DNA from: Ktedonobacteraceae bacterium
Lineage (GTDB): Bacteria; Chloroflexota; Ktedonobacteria; Ktedonobacterales; Ktedonobacteraceae
Direction: 5' to 3'
Assembly: GCA_014896635.1 (NCBI GenBank)
Contig: JADBKA010000254.1
Coordinates: forward strand, 1 to 6,563
Length of the DNA stretch: 6,563 nt
How positions within the stretch are numbered: position 1 is the first letter of the stretch; every line of letters starts with the position of its first letter. The position numbers and the translations under genes are program-made. Below the pieces are notes generated by a model that saw only the letters and a program-made list of their open reading frames with translations, had not been told where the DNA came from and did no database searches. Positions 3,938 to 6,563 of this stretch are shown here, one piece after another.

Positions 3938-5539
3938 TTACTGGAGCAGGCCCGTACGGAAACAATACTCCTGCGTAGGAACCTGGGGGAGTTGAGCCTG
4001 GACATACCCTTTGGCAAACACATCCTGATAGATGTGGGCGATCATTGGACCTGTCACTGCGCCTCCCTCACCCCCATTTTCTTTCATTCCCACAATGGTC
4101 AATGCCGGCAGTTGACTCGGATTATTGATCGAATAGGGTGCCTGAGTGATCAGCCACGAATGCGCCGGAATCTTGCCTGCGTTGTCCACCTGGGCCGTGC
4201 CAGTCTTCCCGATGATGCTGACCTGAGAATTGAAGAGTTGGGTCACAATAGAGCCGGAACCACAACGGACCACGCCGAACATGGCCTGGCGTACCAGCGC
4301 CGCGTTCGCCGCGCTCAAGGGCTGCGAAAGTGTCTTCGGCCCAAAGGTTTCGGTCGGGTTGCCGTCATGGTCGGTAATCTTTGCCACGAGCATCGGGCGC
4401 ATCAACTGCCCATCGTTCGCTACAGCATTGTTGAACAGTGCCATTTGCAGAGGCGTCACACTGTCAAAGCCCTGGCCGAAAGCGTTGGCAGCCAGGCCGT
4501 TCTTCTCCAGTGGCTCATCGCCGCGCGTCACCGTACTGGGCGTCACCGGCAGATCGAAGGGAATTTTCTCGCCAACATAGAATTTTTTATTGAATTCCAT
4601 CCATTTGTCAATGCCAGTACTGACGCCAATCTGCGCAAAAATGATGTTATCAGAATGCACAAATCCATATTCGGTTGTCACTGGGAAACGTTTAGTGTAG
4701 TTCTGAATATTATTGCCATCTGGACCGAATTTCTGCCCATTGATGAAAATAGGGCCGAGCGCCTCTTTTTCATTAAACTGCTGGTTGAGTGTCGTTGTGC
4801 CGTTCTCCAGCGCGGCCATCAGCGTCACCGTTTTATAGGTGGAACCGGGAATGTACTTCGCTTGCAGAGGGCGTTCGAGCAACGGCTGCTGCTTATCCTT
4901 CACCAGGCTATTAAAGTATGAAAAATCGCTTTTTGCGACGGTTGTCACGAGCCTGTTGGGATCGAATTTAGGACGGCTGACCATCGCCAGCACTTCACCG
5001 GTATGCGGGTTCATCACGATCACTGATCCGCGATCCGTGCGAAAGGTATTAGAGTTGTCGATGGAGATGGGATCATCGAAATGCTTGTCGGCGATCTGCT
5101 GGATGCGCTCGTCGATAGTCAGGTAGATATCGTTGCCAATGGGCGGTCGGTGTAACAGCTTGTTCATGCTATTGTCCATCGCCGTCATGCCGATCTGGCC
5201 GTTGAGATAGTCATTATATTCTTTTTCGATACCCGTTGCCGGATAGAGCGGGCTGATATAATAGCCGATCAGGCCAGCCAGCGAAGGATCGGTATATTTA
5301 CGCCGGTAGCCGCAAGGCATGGTGTCATCTCTTACTGATTCGGCCAGCAGCACTCCGTTGCGGTCAAAGATGCGTCCCCGCACCGGCGCACTATCGGGCA
5401 GGCAGGCGCGCCCGTTATGCGGGTTACTGGCAACTGCCGAGGCGGCCAGTACCTGCCAGTAGACAAGCCCGCCGCTCAGTGCAACGAAAAGCATAATGAA
5501 AAGCAGCGATAATTTCCGTATACTCGAGCTAATATTCAT
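3938..5539 (-). CDS. class B penicillin-binding protein (peptidoglycan D,D-transpeptidase, PbpA/FtsI family)
   Basis: This 533-aa enzyme cross-links peptidoglycan stem peptides outside the cytoplasmic membrane and is a beta-lactam target. A single N-terminal membrane anchor (about 10-34) follows a short basic start. The dimerisation (pedestal) domain begins near 50 with VRGRIFDRNGVLLAES, a hallmark of the family. The transpeptidase domain (about 165-510) carries all three active-site motifs: S233-T-Y-K236 (SxxK, nucleophile Ser233), S296-D-N298 (SxN) and K445-T-G447 (KTGTAQ). The length and absence of PASTA repeats resemble the PbpA group, which works with FtsW/RodA-type glycosyltransferases; no such partner is in the window. 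Exported cysteines 46/76 and 426/526 could pair as disulfides (inference). The ATG has no strong Shine-Dalgarno sequence (AGGGA is about 13 bases away), but membrane-anchor position and the promoter support it. It lies 105 bp downstream of aroC and has its own promoter. Confidence 0.93.
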   Translation of the reverse strand: MNISSSIRKLSLLFIMLFVALSGGLVYWQVLAASAVASNPHNGRACLPDSAPVRGRIFDRNGVLLAESVRDDTMPCGYRRKYTDPSLAGLIGYYISPLYPATGIEKEYNDYLNGQIGMTAMDNSMNKLLHRPPIGNDIYLTIDERIQQIADKHFDDPISIDNSNTFRTDRGSVIVMNPHTGEVLAMVSRPKFDPNRLVTTVAKSDFSYFNSLVKDKQQPLLERPLQAKYIPGSTYKTVTLMAALENGTTTLNQQFNEKEALGPIFINGQKFGPDGNNIQNYTKRFPVTTEYGFVHSDNIIFAQIGVSTGIDKWMEFNKKFYVGEKIPFDLPVTPSTVTRGDEPLEKNGLAANAFGQGFDSVTPLQMALFNNAVANDGQLMRPMLVAKITDHDGNPTETFGPKTLSQPLSAANAALVRQAMFGVVRCGSGSIVTQLFNSQVSIIGKTGTAQVDNAGKIPAHSWLITQAPYSINNPSQLPALTIVGMKENGGEGGAVTGPMIAHIYQDVFAKGYVQAQLPQVPTQEYCFRTGLLQ

Positions 5540-5590
5540 AGAAGAAGGCGTCCCTTGCTTGATATACGTTGATATAGCCCATCTGTGAAG

Positions 5591-5619
5591 AGTGTAGCAT
5601 TCTTGCCCGCTACTGGCAA
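5591..5619 (-). promoter_or_regulatory. promoter of the penicillin-binding protein gene
   Basis: On the minus strand, TTGCCA (5614-5619, 5 of 6 to TTGACA) is followed after exactly 17 bases by TACACT (5591-5596, 4 of 6), itself preceded by TGC, an extended -10. Transcription would begin near 5584, giving a leader of about 45 bases. The -35 overlaps an inverted repeat, CTTGCC-N7-GGCAAG (5602-5620). It has no T-run behind it, so it looks more like a possible operator than an aroC terminator. Confidence 0.55.
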
Positions 5620-5644
5620 GTGAGAGAGATCACATCTATCAGTA

Positions 5645-6563
5645 TCAGACGTCTACAGCCGAGCGGAAGTTGCTAATCATTTCCTCAATACTATCCCCAC
5701 CAAATTTCTCAATCATCGCTTCGGTGAGCACAATCGCCATCATGGCCTCTCCTACCACGCCGGCAGCCGGCACCACGCAGACATCACTGCGTTCGTAGCG
5801 GCTCTGTTCGATGTTCTCGCCACTGGCCAGATCGACCGAAGGCAAAGGATGCGCCAGCGTCGGAATTGGCTTGACCCCCACCCGCACGACCAGCGGCTCA
5901 CCATTGGTAATTCCCCCTTCAAGTCCCCCGGCATTATTCGACAGGTGATACCATCGCCCTTCTTCACTGCGGCGTAGCACATCATGTATATGCGAACCGG
6001 TCATGCGTGAGGCGCCAAAACCGGCGCCTATCTCCATTGCTTTGACCGAAGGAATGCTCATCATCGCCATTCCCAGGCGTGCGCCCAGGCGGCGATCCCA
6101 CTGGCTGTAGCTGCCGAGGCCGATGGGTACACCCTGTGCCACTACTTCAAAAACGCCGCCACAGGTGTCCCCCTGGCGTTTAGCTTCCAGAATACGGGCG
6201 ATCATCCTTTCGGTCAGTTGCGCGTCGGCACAACGCATCGGCGATGCCTCAACTGCCGTCCACATCTCTTCAGAGTAGGCATCGCGCGTGATGGGACGCG
6301 GCACATCGTAGCCCACATCCACAATTGACAGGACATGGCTATGAATGGTAATACCAAATTGCGTCAGGAGTTGACGGCACAATCCCCCGACGGCGACACG
6401 TGAGGCAGTTTCCCGCGAGCTGGAGCGTTCGATCACATTGCGGATATCGGTATGGCCGTATTTTATCGCTCCGGTAAAATCCGCGTGTCCTGGCCGGATG
6501 CGTGATACACGTTCGACCTCGGTCTTGACGGGCGCGGCGCTCATCTTCTCTTCCCAGTTTACC
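5645..6563 (-). CDS. aroC: chorismate synthase, C-terminal three quarters (5' end outside window)
   Basis: The enzyme converts 5-enolpyruvylshikimate-3-phosphate to chorismate and phosphate using reduced FMN, the last step of the shikimate pathway, in the cytoplasm. About 305 codons are present. Conserved blocks in order are RPGHADFTGAIKYGHTDIRN, then ERSSSRETASRVAVG (the basic, FMN/substrate-binding region), GAGFGASRMTGSHIHD, NNAGGLEGGITNGEP with VKPIPTLAHPLPSVDL, and YERSDVCVVPAAGVVGEAM. The frame stays open to the window's right edge and encodes VNWEEKM just upstream of the internal ATG at 6544. That matches the family's conserved NW-x-EKM region, so 6544 is not the true start; roughly 80-90 N-terminal residues, including the GESHG motif, should lie outside. 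The protein ends normally (EEMISNFRSAVDV). The gene is co-directional with the penicillin-binding protein gene 105 bp downstream, without an evident terminator. Confidence 0.95.
   Translation of the reverse strand, partial: VNWEEKMSAAPVKTEVERVSRIRPGHADFTGAIKYGHTDIRNVIERSSSRETASRVAVGGLCRQLLTQFGITIHSHVLSIVDVGYDVPRPITRDAYSEEMWTAVEASPMRCADAQLTERMIARILEAKRQGDTCGGVFEVVAQGVPIGLGSYSQWDRRLGARLGMAMMSIPSVKAMEIGAGFGASRMTGSHIHDVLRRSEEGRWYHLSNNAGGLEGGITNGEPLVVRVGVKPIPTLAHPLPSVDLASGENIEQSRYERSDVCVVPAAGVVGEAMMAIVLTEAMIEKFGGDSIEEMISNFRSAVDV

Noticed and set aside
3992..4921. A 309-codon open frame on the plus strand.
   Set aside because: It lies entirely antisense to the penicillin-binding protein gene, whose anchor, pedestal signature and three catalytic motifs are unmistakable. 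The plus-strand translation shows no domain and looks like mirror-coding noise.
5645..6544. The ATG at 6544 as the start of a short chorismate synthase.
   Set aside because: The frame is open to the window edge and the codons just upstream encode the family's conserved NWEEKM; the normal N-terminus lies outside the window.

Overview
The window comes from a bacterial chromosome with moderate to fairly high GC. The gene set is a zinc-finger ECF sigma/anti-sigma pair, a Fur-family regulator, a CDP-alcohol phosphatidyltransferase, a PbpA-like class B penicillin-binding protein and chorismate synthase. With the IS630 debris and G/C-rich intergenic hairpin repeats, this suggests a Chloroflexota (Ktedonobacteria-like) genome. 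The assignment is an impression from protein style, not a database match.

Left end (1 to about 1080): a scrapyard of broken genes. The last part of a flavin-reductase-like gene that can be seen (minus strand, running off the left edge) is fused in frame to an IS630-family transposase cut inside its DDE domain. The transposase also carries a one-base frameshift and two compensating indels across its DNA-recognition helix. On its far side lies what looks like the 3' end of a tRNA (T-loop, acceptor strand and discriminator, best fit tRNA-Pro), followed at once by a strong 13-bp hairpin that can serve as a terminator on both strands.

1146-2363, minus strand: a two-gene operon, ECF sigma factor then its membrane-bound zinc-finger anti-sigma factor, 3 bp apart. 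The sigma gene has an extended -10 promoter at about 2441-2449.

2364-2793: a 430-bp divergent intergenic region. It holds the sigma promoter, two near-identical G/C-rich hairpin repeats and a candidate promoter for the plus-strand Fur-family gene (2794-3366). The Fur-family protein has a normal two-domain body plus a Gln-rich tail encoded antisense to the end of the next gene.

3238-6563, minus strand: in transcription order, chorismate synthase (aroC, 5' end outside the window), the penicillin-binding protein (own promoter at 5591-5619), then the CDP-alcohol phosphatidyltransferase. The last two act at the cell envelope (peptidoglycan cross-linking and phospholipid head-group synthesis) and may be partly co-transcribed; the third converges on and overlaps the Fur-family gene.

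I see no convincing undescribed multi-gene system. The most interesting parts are the recombinant junctions at the left end, the antisense-overlapping gene tails, the hairpin repeats, and a possible leader structure that could hide the ribosome binding site of the phosphatidyltransferase gene.
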